A stretch of 64,000 bases of DNA from Aliiglaciecola lipolytica (GCF_018860635.1 NZ_JAHKPT010000012.1:36650-100649); one strand, 5' to 3'; positions 52,056 to 62,109 are shown, counted from the stretch's first letter. Notes: generated from the sequence alone by a model not told the origin. Numbers and translations are program-made.

Positions 52056-54065
52056 TTACAACTTGAACTGACTAACTGCCTTTTTCATTTCAACCATCAA
52101 ATCAGTTAATGTTTGGTTTGCCGCGGTTGAAGAATGCGTAGATTCCGCACTTTTCTCAGCCAAATCGACGACATTGTTCAGTTTAATTGCAATTTTCTCA
52201 AACAAGCTATCCTGCTCCAAAGTAGAGCTAACAATTTCTTGATTCATTTTTCGTAAACTATCTATGGTTTCATTTATTTGTGTTACTTGTTGTGCCACGT
52301 CAAAAATTTGCTGCTCACTTTGCTTGGCAAATTCATTACCACTGCTAATCGCTTTGACAGCTTGCTCTGCATCAAGCTGCAAACTTTCAATCATAGCTTC
52401 AATTTCGGCCGTCGAGTTTTGGGTACGATTTGCTAGTGTACGCACTTCATCTGCTACGACTGCAAAACCACGCCCTTGCTCACCTGCCCTTGCAGCTTCA
52501 ATTGCGGCATTTAATGCTAATAAATTGGTCTGCTGTGCAATTGTTTTAATCACGTCTAATATACTGCCAATTTTTTTACTGTTTTCGTCTAATCGATGAA
52601 TAATGGTAGAGGATTGCTCTGCTTGTTGAGTTTGTTCAGATATTTGCTTATGAGTTGAAGAAACTAATTTACTCACATTGGCACTTTGTTTACTCACCTG
52701 TTGCAATTGATGCATACCATGCTGAATTTGTTGCGTGTTAGATTTGCTCGCTTGTCGAATAGAATTGGTTTCAGCGGCGGTTAAATTGAGTTGTTGTTTT
52801 TGCTGCTCAACTTGAATTAACGTTTGTTCACTCAAATTGGCTGTTGTTTGCATGGCATTTTCTAACGACGCTTCTTGCAATAGAATTTTTTCAACAACCG
52901 CACGCAAGCTTTCAGTGACTTTATTAACGTTGGTTGCCAATATAGCAAATTCGTCCTGATTGGTTGAATACGCCTTATGGGTTAAATCTCCGCTACTAAT
53001 TAGTCCTAAACTACGATTAATTCTTGCGATGGGTGCTGCAATGCTGCGCGTCGTTATGCTTCCAAAGATTATTGCCGCAGCAACAGCAATACCTAAAAAT
53101 ATAAGACCTTTCCAAATGTTAGAGTTAACCGTTTCGATAATGGCATTTTGCCCTAATAAAGTATCTTGGTTAACTTCGGAAAAAACCGTCGAAAAGTGTT
53201 GTTTAGCGCTATCTAAATGTTGATTGGCAATAACATTAAAATCTTTTGCTTTAACAAGTAACGAAATTTTTTCCTGTTGAGCTGAGAATAAACCGGGATC
53301 TTGTAACAGTAGTTTTTGTAATTGTGAGAATTGTGCATTCAGCCCGTCAATGTAACCTTGGGTGTCTACTGTTTCTGATAATCTATTTAAATAGTCAATA
53401 TCGACTGCTACATTACTTAAGGTAAATTCAATATCCCCTTTAATCGTTTCACTTATTTCAGTGTTATTGGTTGTTATGTACTCTTTTATTGCACTAAATA
53501 ACGGCATAATTTTATTGTCTGCATTAATCGCCGTACCAATTAAGATATCGAGATTGGGAGCATCCCCTTCTAAGAAGGTTAAGTCACCTAATAGCGCACT
53601 AGTTTCGTCAGCCACAGCAATAATATTAGCCGCATTTTGGTCGATCTCTGCTGTCAATAACAGCTGTTGAACTCTCGCTTGGTACATATTCTTAGACTGT
53701 GTAACATACGCGGATGCATGCTGTGCGCCTAGTTGAAACGCAGTATTTGTTTCACCAATTATTTGATTAAGGTTTTTGAGGTTAACAGTGAACTCTGTGG
53801 ACAACCGATCGAAGGTTTGTTGATTACTCTGCAATTGCTTTATGGATTGTTCAAAATAAGCATTTGTTGATATTGTAGCCAGTGACAAAATTCCGGTTTG
53901 AACTTGCAACATGCTGGCTTGCACCGGCATTTTCTGTTGCACTACACTTTGCGCGGAATCACGAATATCAGCCAATCCAAAATAAGACACTATATTGGTG
54001 ACCACCATCACGCAACCGACCAAAACGAAACCAGCAATAATCTTACCTACTACATTTAGTCTCAT
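52056..54065 (-). CDS. Methyl-accepting chemotaxis protein
   Basis: 669-residue receptor. TM1 (about 9-31), a large helical ligand-sensing periplasmic part (about 32-315), TM2 (about 318-338), HAMP (340-392) and signalling domain (MA) with the hairpin tip [20 protein letters not shown] near residue 530. No HTH or kinase part. The helical sensor resembles HBM/4HB families; ligand unknown. It reads towards fldA. An insertion between fldA and fur is unusual for the fldA-fur region. Confidence 0.92.
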   Translation of the reverse strand: MRLNVVGKIIAGFVLVGCVMVVTNIVSYFGLADIRDSAQSVVQQKMPVQASMLQVQTGILSLATISTNAYFEQSIKQLQSNQQTFDRLSTEFTVNLKNLNQIIGETNTAFQLGAQHASAYVTQSKNMYQARVQQLLLTAEIDQNAANIIAVADETSALLGDLTFLEGDAPNLDILIGTAINADNKIMPLFSAIKEYITTNNTEISETIKGDIEFTLSNVAVDIDYLNRLSETVDTQGYIDGLNAQFSQLQKLLLQDPGLFSAQQEKISLLVKAKDFNVIANQHLDSAKQHFSTVFSEVNQDTLLGQNAIIETVNSNIWKGLIFLGIAVAAAIIFGSITTRSIAAPIARINRSLGLISSGDLTHKAYSTNQDEFAILATNVNKVTESLRAVVEKILLQEASLENAMQTTANLSEQTLIQVEQQKQQLNLTAAETNSIRQASKSNTQQIQHGMHQLQQVSKQSANVSKLVSSTHKQISEQTQQAEQSSTIIHRLDENSKKIGSILDVIKTIAQQTNLLALNAAIEAARAGEQGRGFAVVADEVRTLANRTQNSTAEIEAMIESLQLDAEQAVKAISSGNEFAKQSEQQIFDVAQQVTQINETIDSLRKMNQEIVSSTLEQDSLFEKIAIKLNNVVDLAEKSAESTHSSTAANQTLTDLMVEMKKAVSQFKL

Positions 54066-54347
54066 ATCGAATCCTAAACTTAGCCAAACGATTTATCCCT
54101 TCTAATCAAGAATGGATATTAAATTTGACGTAATTTTCAATTTGAAATAATTCAGTATAGAACATTTGGACAAGCACTCAGTTTGTGAGTTTAAATTCGT
54201 AAATCTGTTCAGAAAGCACGCTATGTTAAAAAAATGTTGATGTAATTGAAATATTTAATCCCTTTAGTGATTAGTTTGTTCGCTATCCCTTTCATATTTG
54301 AATTACTTCCCTATAATGAACCCACCAATTATCGTTTAGAAAAACAG

Positions 54348-54773
54348 ATGGATCAAAATAAAGAATTAAAAAAAGCAGGGCTAAAAATTACCCTGCCACG
54401 ACTTAAAATCCTCGAGGTTTTGCAGGAACCTGCGAACCAACATATTAGTGCTGAAGACGTATACAAGTTATTGATTGAGCAAGGTGAAGAAATAGGTTTA
54501 GCGACTGTTTACCGTGTTTTGAATCAGTTTGATGATGCGGGAATTTTGAATAGACACCACTTTGAAGGCGGTAAGTCTGTATTTGAAATTAGCCACAAAC
54601 AACATCATGATCATTTAGTCTGCTTAAAATGCGGCAAAGTAATCGAATTTGAAGATCCGATTATTGAAAAACGTCAAGACGAAGTCGCTAGTCAGAACAA
54701 AATGAAGTTAACTCATCACAGCTTGTATCTTTATGGTGAGTGCACCGATGGGAATTGTGACGAAGACATGTAA
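54348..54773 (+). CDS. fur: Ferric uptake regulator Fur
   Basis: Iron-dependent repressor (141 residues). ELKKAGLKITLPRLKILEVLQEP is the family start, the winged helix has EIGLATVYRVLNQFDDAG, and metal sites are HHDHLVCLKCGK and CTDGNCDEDM. I set the start at ATG 54348, as in E. coli Fur; an extension back to 54246 with a hydrophobic segment is not conserved. No strong ribosome site is visible. A terminator hairpin follows. Confidence 0.97.
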   Translation: MDQNKELKKAGLKITLPRLKILEVLQEPANQHISAEDVYKLLIEQGEEIGLATVYRVLNQFDDAGILNRHHFEGGKSVFEISHKQHHDHLVCLKCGKVIEFEDPIIEKRQDEVASQNKMKLTHHSLYLYGECTDGNCDEDM

Positions 54774-54781
54774 TCTTAATT

Positions 54782-54810
54782 AGAAGATTGAAGTAGAAAT
54801 TCAATCTTCT
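54782..54810. terminator. Hairpin between fur and alr
   Basis: AGAAGATTGAA / TTCAATCTTCT (54782-54792 / 54800-54810), 7-nt loop; it slightly overlaps the alr stop. Converging genes; no long T-run. Confidence 0.7.
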
Positions 54811-55909
54811 ATAGGTTAATGATTCGGCGACGAGTTCGTTTAGGCATCCGTGTTACCAATTCATAACCAATGGTATCTGCCCAGCTTGCAACTTCGTTAG
54901 CCAATAAACTTTTTCCCCACAATTCAACGTCAGAATCAACTTCTATATCTAGCAATCCGGTAACATCAACCGTGATCATATCCATAGACACTCTGCCACA
55001 CAGCTTAGCCCTTTGACCGTTCACCAGTACCGGTGTTCCAAGCTTAGCTGTGCGGGGGTAACCATCACCATACCCCACAGCGATTGTTGCCACTACAGAC
55101 TCTTGTTCGGCTTTCCAAGTGTTGCCATAGCCTACACTTTCACCTTGCGAAACATTTCGCAGTGCAATGACCTTTGACTTTAACGTCATAACTGGTATTA
55201 GTTGTTGCTGCATATCGTGATTAGACATAAATGGCGACACGCCATACAACATAATCCCCGGACGATTCCATGTTCCTCTGGCTAACGGCCATGCTTTTAT
55301 CGCAGCCGAGTTCGCTATGCTGGTATAAATTGTCTCTGAAAATTTACCTTCTAATTGTTCACAACAAGCAATAAATTTCTTTAGTTGAGAGCTGGTAAAG
55401 TGGTTATCGATTTCATCAGCCACTGACAAGTGCGTCATAAGCACCACGTTGTTAACTTGCTTAGTGCTTTTTAACTGGCTAAAAATAGCAGTTACATTTT
55501 CAGGTTGAAATCCAAGCCGATGCATACCTGTATCAACTTTCAACCACACTTCAACCGTTTCTTCAGCATTCAAATTTTGTAACATCTGCAACTGCAACTG
55601 GTTATGCATAACCACACTAAACCCTTGTTTACACGCAATAAATAGTTCTTCTTGGTGAAAACAGCCCTCCAATAACAGAATCGGTAGTTTGATGCCCTGC
55701 AGCCTCAATTCGAGACCTTCTTCAAGGCTAGAAACGGCAAACATTGACACATGCTGTTGCAGCGCTTTAGCGATTTCGACAGCATCATGACCATAGGCAT
55801 CTGCTTTAACTACAGCGACAGTCTGACTGTCTGGAGAAAGTGATTTTGCATAATTACAATTAGCCACTAACGCGTTCAAATCAATAGTAATTTCGGTGGG
55901 GCGACTCAT
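54809..55909 (-). CDS. alr: Alanine racemase
   Basis: PLP enzyme (366 residues) interconverting L- and D-alanine. VVKADAYGHDAVEIAKAL contains the PLP lysine; the C-terminal beta-domain tyrosine lies near VGYGDGYPR, and RVSMDMITVDVTG is the family signature. It is last in the pxpA-pxpB-pxpC-dat-alr set, 52 nt after dat. D-Ala for peptidoglycan is the standard role; the linkage to a D-amino-acid transaminase suggests wider D-amino-acid metabolism. Confidence 0.96.
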   Translation of the reverse strand: MSRPTEITIDLNALVANCNYAKSLSPDSQTVAVVKADAYGHDAVEIAKALQQHVSMFAVSSLEEGLELRLQGIKLPILLLEGCFHQEELFIACKQGFSVVMHNQLQLQMLQNLNAEETVEVWLKVDTGMHRLGFQPENVTAIFSQLKSTKQVNNVVLMTHLSVADEIDNHFTSSQLKKFIACCEQLEGKFSETIYTSIANSAAIKAWPLARGTWNRPGIMLYGVSPFMSNHDMQQQLIPVMTLKSKVIALRNVSQGESVGYGNTWKAEQESVVATIAVGYGDGYPRTAKLGTPVLVNGQRAKLCGRVSMDMITVDVTGLLDIEVDSDVELWGKSLLANEVASWADTIGYELVTRMPKRTRRRIINL

Positions 55910-55961
55910 TAAGTATACCTGTCCTACAGCAAAGGGAATGTCTAACGATTAAAATTAGAAA

Positions 55962-56825
55962 TCAGTAATCGTATTTAAATTTATTAAATAACAGGTTTAG
56001 TTCTTTGTATATTTCACCAATTTTTCCATCTGCTATTGCTTCACCATCTAAACTCACTGCTGGAGCGATATTTTTGGTCGAGCTGGTTAACCATATTTCA
56101 TCAGCTGAACGGGCTTGTTGTAGACTAATATTCTGCTCAAAAACTTGGTAGTTAGTTTGAGTGGTTAATAAATCTAGTACGATCGCGCGAGTAATGCCGG
56201 GTAATAATTGAGAGTCTAACGGCGGAGTGAAAATTTGTTTGTCTTTCACCACAAAAACATTACATGAGGATGCTTCAGTAATCTGCTTATTTTCATTATA
56301 AAGTAAACATTCATCTACTTTATGATCTTGACTACTTTGATAATGCAAAACGTTACCCAGTAGAGACGTAGACTTAATATGACATTGACGCCAACGCAGA
56401 TCCTGTTGACTGACTAAGGCTAATCCTTTGTTATCAGAATCATCATAGTTAACCGGTGGTTTTATGGCATAACACATCATAAACATTGTGGGCTTAACAT
56501 TATCTGGGAATCCATGCTGACGTTTTGGACTGACACCACGACTCACTTGGATATAAACCGCTAGGCTATCTCCACTATTGTGCTCCAATAATTCATTCAG
56601 TACTTTACGCCACTTGTCGACAGACCAATCTAGTGTAATGCCAATAGCGGATAAACTCGTTTGCAAACGTGCAATGTGCGGAGTGAAACCGACCATTTTG
56701 CGATCGTAAGCAGGTATGACTTCGTAAATCCCATCACCAAACAAAAATCCACGATCTAATGGAGATATCATTGCCTCGCTTTGAGGCATAAAAGTACCGT
56801 TTAGGTATACAATTGTTTCCGTCAT
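55962..56825 (-). CDS. dat: D-amino acid aminotransferase (class IV)
   Basis: 287-residue fold-type IV PLP enzyme: YLNGTFMPQSEAMISPLDRGFLFGDGIYEVIPAY is a Dat/Ilve-type start, the PLP lysine is in HIKSTSLLGNVL, and ITEASSCNVFVV and LLPGITRAIVL follow. Sequence fits D-amino acid transaminase (D-Ala + 2-oxoglutarate to pyruvate + D-Glu) better than a branched-chain enzyme, but 4-amino-4-deoxychorismate lyase is related. It lies between pxpC and alr, so D-Ala from Alr and 2-oxoglutarate are the likely partners. Confidence 0.87.
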   Translation of the reverse strand: MTETIVYLNGTFMPQSEAMISPLDRGFLFGDGIYEVIPAYDRKMVGFTPHIARLQTSLSAIGITLDWSVDKWRKVLNELLEHNSGDSLAVYIQVSRGVSPKRQHGFPDNVKPTMFMMCYAIKPPVNYDDSDNKGLALVSQQDLRWRQCHIKSTSLLGNVLHYQSSQDHKVDECLLYNENKQITEASSCNVFVVKDKQIFTPPLDSQLLPGITRAIVLDLLTTQTNYQVFEQNISLQQARSADEIWLTSSTKNIAPAVSLDGEAIADGKIGEIYKELNLLFNKFKYDY

Positions 56826-56843
56826 ATTCTGGCCAAAAATGTA

Positions 56844-57818
56844 TTAATTAAAATTAATTTGAGTGAACAGATTTGTGTGCTTAACCTCAGCTAAATTAAC
56901 CAAGTTGTGCGCAGTATGAATATCAATTGGTGAAAAAGTGACTCTGCAACCAGGTGTTGCTTGTGACAATAAATCACAATCAATGGATAACACACTACCG
57001 ACTTTAAAGTAGCCTCCCACAGTTTGCCGATCATCCAACATTATAATTGGTAAACCTTGTTGAGGAATTTGCACAGCCCCTCGGGTAATACCTTCAGATA
57101 ACATAGGCTTGTTCGGCGCTTTGATAGGATTACCCGTTAATTTGGTAGCCATCCGACTTGAGTCAGGGCTTACAACATATTGATTAAGATAAAATTGTTT
57201 AAGTGCCGTAGGTGTAAAATCATCAATTTGATAACCCTCGATTAAACGCAAGGTCAATTCACTGTAAGGGTCAACAATAGCATTTCTTTGTGCTTCAAGA
57301 GGAGCGATTTTTGCGGTTACGGGGTGAATGGCATGAGTTTGACTATAGAATGCAATTCGATCGCCTTGTTTCAAAGGTTGCCCGTCTTGAGTTAATCCCC
57401 CTAACCTATCTCTTGTGACTGTTGTACAGCTCCCAAATGTTTCTGGGACTCGAAAACCTTGTTGGATTGCAACATAGCTGCGCAGTCCATTATCCGCTTT
57501 GTTAATCGTTAAAGAATCGCCAGCACCTAATGCAAAACTGCGCCAAGGACTATAACTTAGGCCATTAATCGTGATCTGTGTTGCTGCGCCGGTAATAGCC
57601 ACTTCACAATAAGAATGTGCTTTGAGGCTAAACCCGCAACCTATGACTTCAATGCTGGCGGCTATATTTTGATTGTTACAAAGCCAATTAGCCCACAAGC
57701 AACTACGACGATCTGCTGGACCGCCTGTGGTAATTCCAAGGTGCTGATAACCGCTGCGACCTGAATCCACTAATATGCTTTGCAATCCGGTCGCTATTAC
57801 CTCAACAAAGTCAGTCAC
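56844..57818 (-). CDS. pxpC: 5-oxoprolinase subunit PxpC (KipA-like)
   Basis: 324 residues. VDSGRSGYQHLGITTGGPAD is the KipA/allophanate-hydrolase-type start, and GVQIPQQGLPIIMLDD-like (AVQIPQQGLPIIMLDDRQTVGGY) the family core. With PxpA and PxpB it opens 5-oxoproline to glutamate using ATP. Its start overlaps the pxpB stop (ATGA), so it is translationally coupled. Confidence 0.93.
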   Translation of the reverse strand: MTDFVEVIATGLQSILVDSGRSGYQHLGITTGGPADRRSCLWANWLCNNQNIAASIEVIGCGFSLKAHSYCEVAITGAATQITINGLSYSPWRSFALGAGDSLTINKADNGLRSYVAIQQGFRVPETFGSCTTVTRDRLGGLTQDGQPLKQGDRIAFYSQTHAIHPVTAKIAPLEAQRNAIVDPYSELTLRLIEGYQIDDFTPTALKQFYLNQYVVSPDSSRMATKLTGNPIKAPNKPMLSEGITRGAVQIPQQGLPIIMLDDRQTVGGYFKVGSVLSIDCDLLSQATPGCRVTFSPIDIHTAHNLVNLAEVKHTNLFTQINFN

Positions 57819-58531
57819 CTATTTGCCTCCAACAACTGGTAATACTTGTGTTCACTAATTTCCTTAAATCTAACCGTATCACCCACTTTAAAAGGCGATG
57901 GTGAAGCTCGCTCTGGAACAAATAACGCTAATGGACACACACCGACGATATTCCATCCACCCGGTGAGACATTTGGATAAACAGCAGTTTGTCTGTCAGC
58001 GATAGCCACAGCACCTTTAGGCACTTGTTTGCGAGGAGTGGTTAGTCTAGGCGTTGCGATTTTTTCATCGGTTTCTCCTAGAAATGCAAAACCAGGAGAA
58101 AACCCTAAACAATAAACACGATAACTATTTTGTTGATGCAACTGAATAACTTGTTCGACCGTGATCTGATTGTGGTCCGCGATCCGCTGCAAATCGTTAT
58201 CTTCGCTCAACCCATAACAAACGGGCAGCTCCACAATGTTCGTCTCTTGGTTCGCAAATATTTGTTTTGTTTGGCCATCTTTTAAAGCTTTCACCAATTC
58301 GATTATTCGAGCTTTTACTGCAAAATAATCGGTTTGCAAAATATCAAAGGTAATCAGTACAGAGTGGTAAGCAGGAGTCACATCTAACAACCAAGGCGAA
58401 TTTGCTTGTTCCAATAAATGCACAAACATACTCACCTGTTGATTTTTACGATTCAATGTTGCCCCTGCAAAATACACGATAAGCGCATTTTCGCTGGCGA
58501 CATCTATTTTGATTGGTTCAATCGGAAACAT
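57815..58531 (-). CDS. pxpB: 5-oxoprolinase subunit PxpB (KipI-like)
   Basis: 238 residues: ALIVYFAGATLN, DVTPAYHSVLITFD and IVELPVCYG, then YCLGFSPGFAFLGE and RKQVPKGAVAIADRQTAVYP, the KipI family pattern. Forms a complex with PxpA and PxpC. Shares one base with the pxpA end (TAATG). Confidence 0.93.
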   Translation of the reverse strand: MFPIEPIKIDVASENALIVYFAGATLNRKNQQVSMFVHLLEQANSPWLLDVTPAYHSVLITFDILQTDYFAVKARIIELVKALKDGQTKQIFANQETNIVELPVCYGLSEDNDLQRIADHNQITVEQVIQLHQQNSYRVYCLGFSPGFAFLGETDEKIATPRLTTPRKQVPKGAVAIADRQTAVYPNVSPGGWNIVGVCPLALFVPERASPSPFKVGDTVRFKEISEHKYYQLLEANR

Positions 58532-59259
58532 TAGGACAATAATTCACGTATGTGTTTAACAGCCTCTGCTGCCCCTGCACTATCACCATGTACACACAGA
58601 GTATCAATTTTTAATGGTAAAATTTGTCCAGTAGCAGATACCACTTCTTGACGCTCAACCATTCTTCTCACTTGCGAAAACATATCATTTAACTGCAACA
58701 CTGCGCCAGGTTTAGCGCGGGATAACAGTAAGCCCGTGTCTGCATAACGCCTATCTGCAAAGGCTTCATATTGAAGTTCAATTTTATATTGATCAGCTAA
58801 TTGTTGATAGGATTGCCAATTAGACACGGCTTGAATAACTAATATTAATCTTTCGGAATAACTGCTCAGCGCTTTTAAAACTGTCTCAAATAAACCTTTA
58901 CTGGCCATCATGTCATTGTATAAAGCGCCATGAGGTTTCACATAATCAACGGTTTTAGATTGTAGTTTTGCCATGCCCTCTAATGCCGCTATTTGATAAT
59001 GCATGAGTGGAATAAGCTCAGTTTCAGTTAGCGCCATACTCCGACGGCCAAAACCCTGTAAGTCTGGATAGGAAGGGTGTGCCCCTATTTTTACATTATG
59101 TTTTTTAGCGGATTGTATGGCTGATTGAATGGCTTGCGGATCGCCACTATGAAAACCGCAGGCAATATTTGCCATATCAACATATGGCATGATCAAATCA
59201 TCATGTGGCATGCGCCACGCGCCATAACTTTCGCCTAAGTCACAATTTAGTTTGATCAA
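58531..59259 (-). CDS. pxpA: 5-oxoprolinase subunit PxpA (LamB/YcsF)
   Basis: 242 residues: LNCDLGESYGAWRM, MANIACGFHSGDPQAI, VKIGAHPSYPDLQGFGRR, VKPHGALYND and EAFADRRYADTGLLLSR, the LamB/YcsF barrel with conserved His/Asp. Catalytic subunit that opens the 5-oxoproline ring. First gene of the five-gene operon; the 124-nt divergent gap with the CvfB gene must hold its promoter. Confidence 0.95.
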   Translation of the reverse strand: MIKLNCDLGESYGAWRMPHDDLIMPYVDMANIACGFHSGDPQAIQSAIQSAKKHNVKIGAHPSYPDLQGFGRRSMALTETELIPLMHYQIAALEGMAKLQSKTVDYVKPHGALYNDMMASKGLFETVLKALSSYSERLILVIQAVSNWQSYQQLADQYKIELQYEAFADRRYADTGLLLSRAKPGAVLQLNDMFSQVRRMVERQEVVSATGQILPLKIDTLCVHGDSAGAAEAVKHIRELLS

Positions 59260-59383
59260 GCGCTTATTGCTCCTAGTAAATTCAGATATAATGATGATCT
59301 AAGGCGAATTCCAAATGAAGATTTTCACCAAGATCACGACCGAGATTCGCTAGTTTACTTCATTCTTAAAAAAAGTCAGGTGT

Positions 59384-60217
59384 ATGCTACAAATTGGAAA
59401 AATGAATCACTTAGAAGTGGTTGACAAATTACCCTTTGGATTTTATCTCGATGGTTCGCAAGTAGAGCGTATTTTATTGCCAAATGGCTCTGCCCCTGAA
59501 GGCTGTGAAGTAGGTCAAATGGTCGATGTGTTTATCTACCATGACAGCGAAGATCGTATTATTGCGACCTCAAAAATTCCCTTCGCCCAAGTAAATGAAG
59601 TGGCGGTACTAAAAGTAAAAAGCCTGACCCGTGTTGGCGCATTTTTAGATTGGGGATTGGAAAAAGATCTATTGGTGCCGTTTAGTGAACAAGAACGACC
59701 AATGTCAGAAGGTATCGAATACGTTGTATATGTTTTTGAGGATCCGGAAACTGGACGACTTGCTGCATCCACCAAGCTTCGTGATTTTTTAACCGAGGAC
59801 GGCCACGACCTTAAAGCCGGCGTAGAAGCAGATTTAATTATTTGTGGCCGCACTGATTTAGGCTACAAAGCCGTAATTAATGGTACCCATCTCGGTTTGA
59901 TTTTTAAAGATGAGGTCTTTAAACCAATTCGTACTGGCCAAAAGATGAAAGGTTTTGTGAAACGCATTCGCGAAGATGGCAAAATCGATTTATGTTTTCA
60001 ATTCCATAGTGAGCGCGCCAGAAAAGAGTTAACCGATTTGATCATCGACGATTTGATTGCCCATGACGGTCTTTCAACCTTAACAGACAAAAGCCCACCT
60101 CATGAAATAACTCAGCGTTTTGGCGCCAGTAAAAATGCTTATAAAAAAGCGCTGGGCTCATTGTTTAAGCAAAAACGAATTTTAATCGACAAAAATAAAA
60201 TCACTCTCGTAAAGTAA
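59384..60217 (+). CDS. S1-domain RNA-binding protein, CvfB/YitL family
   Basis: 277 residues with OB-type S1 domains and a C-terminal winged-helix region. ERILLPNGSAPEGCEVGQMVDVFIYHDSEDR and VGAFLDWGLEKDLLVPFSEQ are the CvfB pattern, and RIREDGKIDLCFQ is another OB strand pair. The family was first defined by a Staphylococcus virulence factor; the molecular role is unsettled. An alternative ATG lies at 59402 (MNHLEVV). Divergent from pxpA. Confidence 0.88.
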   Translation: MLQIGKMNHLEVVDKLPFGFYLDGSQVERILLPNGSAPEGCEVGQMVDVFIYHDSEDRIIATSKIPFAQVNEVAVLKVKSLTRVGAFLDWGLEKDLLVPFSEQERPMSEGIEYVVYVFEDPETGRLAASTKLRDFLTEDGHDLKAGVEADLIICGRTDLGYKAVINGTHLGLIFKDEVFKPIRTGQKMKGFVKRIREDGKIDLCFQFHSERARKELTDLIIDDLIAHDGLSTLTDKSPPHEITQRFGASKNAYKKALGSLFKQKRILIDKNKITLVK

Positions 60218-60247
60218 AGCTCTTACGATATGAATAAGGAACATGTA

Positions 60248-60646
60248 ATGCAGGCGACTGTTACCTGGCAAAAAGATATGCTGTTTGATTGTGAAACCGA
60301 CTCAGGAAAAACCCTTCAATTAGACGGAAATGGCGAGCAATTAACTCCGATGGAAACTGTCTTATTATCGGTAGGTGCTTGTTCTTCAGTTGATGTGGTG
60401 GAGATCATGAAAAAATCTCGTCTGCCTTTACGTAGTTGTCGATGTGAACTCAAAGCCACTCGCGCCGAATCAGCCCCGAAAGTATTTACAGATATTCATG
60501 CCGAATATGTGGTTAGCGGTGAAAAAATAAGTGATAAACATTTAGCTCGCGCGGTGCAGCTATCATGTGAAAAATATTGTTCAGTGATGTTGATGTTAGC
60601 AGGCAATGTGAACATTACCACGTCATATAGAGTTGAAGAGTTATAA
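60248..60646 (+). CDS. OsmC family protein
   Basis: 132-residue OsmC/Ohr-fold protein of the YhfA type: QLTPMETVLLSVGACSSVDVVEIMKKSR with the first redox cysteine, and VQLSCEKYCSVMLML with the second. Family members are peroxide reductases or stress proteins. The ATG at 60248 has AAGGA upstream; an in-frame ATG at 60230 would add six residues. Followed by a perfect hairpin. Confidence 0.9.
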   Translation: MQATVTWQKDMLFDCETDSGKTLQLDGNGEQLTPMETVLLSVGACSSVDVVEIMKKSRLPLRSCRCELKATRAESAPKVFTDIHAEYVVSGEKISDKHLARAVQLSCEKYCSVMLMLAGNVNITTSYRVEEL

Positions 60647-60652
60647 ACTGAA

Positions 60653-60681
60653 AAAGCCTGTTTAGTGACTAAACAGGCTTT
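60653..60681. terminator. Bidirectional terminator between osmC-like and YiaA-like genes
   Basis: AAAGCCTGTTTA / TAAACAGGCTTT perfect 12-bp stem (60653-60664 / 60670-60681), loop GTGAC; the flanks are A- and T-rich. Confidence 0.85.
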
Positions 60682-60702
60682 AATACCTTGCTAGATCGCA
60701 GA

Positions 60703-61173
60703 TTATTCTGCGGCTAATTCTGAGGTTTGTTTATTTTTCACGGTATTTTCAATTCCTTCATTTGTCGCAGCTTGTTTATCCCGAACATTTTTCTGAACCG
60801 TAACAGCAGCAAACAAACTCAATGTATATGCCATAGCGTAGAATCCCTTTTCACTTAATAATAAATCAGCATTAATCAACCCAATCACCAACAGTGCTAT
60901 GGCTAACCCTGTTGATATCCAAGATAGGCTTCCGTAAATTGAAGAAGTGTTAATGCCTTCAGCTTTGTCTCGCACGTTTTTTTGCAATGATACTATTGAA
61001 AACAAACCATAAAGTAAGGTTATCAAATAGTAGCCTTTTTCATTGAGTAACATTTGTGCGTTAAAAAGTCCAACACCGTAAGCCCCTATGCCAATGATTA
61101 ATGCTGCAACCGCGGCATAAGTATAAGATTTAGTTGGAGCTTGTAATGCAGTATTTAACGTTTGTGTTGTCAT
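60703..61173 (-). CDS. yiaA: YiaA/YiaB-family inner-membrane protein
   Basis: 156 residues with two copies of the YiaAB two-helix domain: each copy has a hydrophobic segment, an LLNEKGYY / LLSEKGFYA block and a QKNVRDK end (near residues 70 and 135). Four membrane helices. Function unknown (E. coli yiaA and yiaB). The ATG at 61173 has GAGAA upstream; the upstream ATG at 61185 lacks one. Confidence 0.86.
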   Translation of the reverse strand: MTTQTLNTALQAPTKSYTYAAVAALIIGIGAYGVGLFNAQMLLNEKGYYLITLLYGLFSIVSLQKNVRDKAEGINTSSIYGSLSWISTGLAIALLVIGLINADLLLSEKGFYAMAYTLSLFAAVTVQKNVRDKQAATNEGIENTVKNKQTSELAAE

Positions 61174-61299
61174 GATTATTCTCACTTGTTTCGAGTGTTG
61201 CTGAAAGTATGAATGCAGTTTGCCTTCAAAAACACTAATGATAAACCCAGTTATAAAATGTTGATTATTTCAAGCCTTAAAGTTTATTAATATTATACT

Positions 61300-62109
61300 T
61301 TACAATGTATTTATGTCTCCAGATGCTGAATAAGTAACAAATTCGCTGGCGAGTTCATTTTGACGTAGATACTGACCAATGGTTGTAAACGTAGTGGTAT
61401 ATACTTTTCCACTGTGATCTTTGGTGGTGACACCATCCATAAACATAGATCCTAATAGTAATTTAAATGGACTGGTTCTCACTCGTTGTGCTTGAAAGTG
61501 TGCTTTTGCGTTGACCTTTAATTGCGCGACATCCTGAGTGTTGTAAATAGCCGAGTTAAGCAAATCGAGTGTATACTCAGTGCAATTTTGAAATATCGAA
61601 TTGAACGGATTAGCAATGACCGAATAGTTTGGGTTATGCAAGGTTTTATCTTTACCTGAACCGATCAAGTCTATTAATTTCTGTTGAACTTCCATATTAG
61701 GAATTAAAATTCCTGCAGATAACTCATGTACTCCCCAAAAGAAGTCTACGGGATAGTCAACGACTAGCTCACTTTTATCCGCTTTTCCGTTTTGTTGATA
61801 AAGGTTATGAATTGCATAACCTTGCACAACTTCACCACTATCTAAGGTGATATTTGAATACAAGGCAATGGCGGTATGCGTGAACTTAATTCCTTTAGGC
61901 AAATCTTTCTCTGGTCTGCCTACTCTGGCGATGATAAATGCTCGAGCGCCTTTTGATGCCGCATATTTTTCAACATCTTTAGCGAACTTTACAATTTCTT
62001 CGGGCTCATGCTGATTGGGTGCATCACTTTGGCTTCCCGCCAAAGCACTGGGCACGGTAAAACTAAAAATGCTAACAACGATGAATATATACAATGCGCT
62101 AATTTTCAT
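61300..62109 (-). CDS. DUF2145 exported protein
   Basis: 269 residues with a signal peptide (cleavage near LAG). FAKDVEKYAASKGARAFIIARVGRPEKDLPKGIKFTH is the DUF2145 start; FTHTAIALYSN and the NCTEYTLDLLNSAIY block have a His and Cys like NlpC/P60- or permuted papain-type cysteine proteins. Catalysis is not shown. Located 53 nt after the His-rich gene on the same strand, so a two-gene operon is likely. Confidence 0.83.
   Translation of the reverse strand: MKISALYIFIVVSIFSFTVPSALAGSQSDAPNQHEPEEIVKFAKDVEKYAASKGARAFIIARVGRPEKDLPKGIKFTHTAIALYSNITLDSGEVVQGYAIHNLYQQNGKADKSELVVDYPVDFFWGVHELSAGILIPNMEVQQKLIDLIGSGKDKTLHNPNYSVIANPFNSIFQNCTEYTLDLLNSAIYNTQDVAQLKVNAKAHFQAQRVRTSPFKLLLGSMFMDGVTTKDHSGKVYTTTFTTIGQYLRQNELASEFVTYSASGDINTL

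Noticed and set aside
54246..54347. N-terminal extension of fur with a hydrophobic segment, read as a membrane-anchored Fur
   Set aside because: The internal ATG at 54348 gives the universal Fur start; the extension is unsupported.
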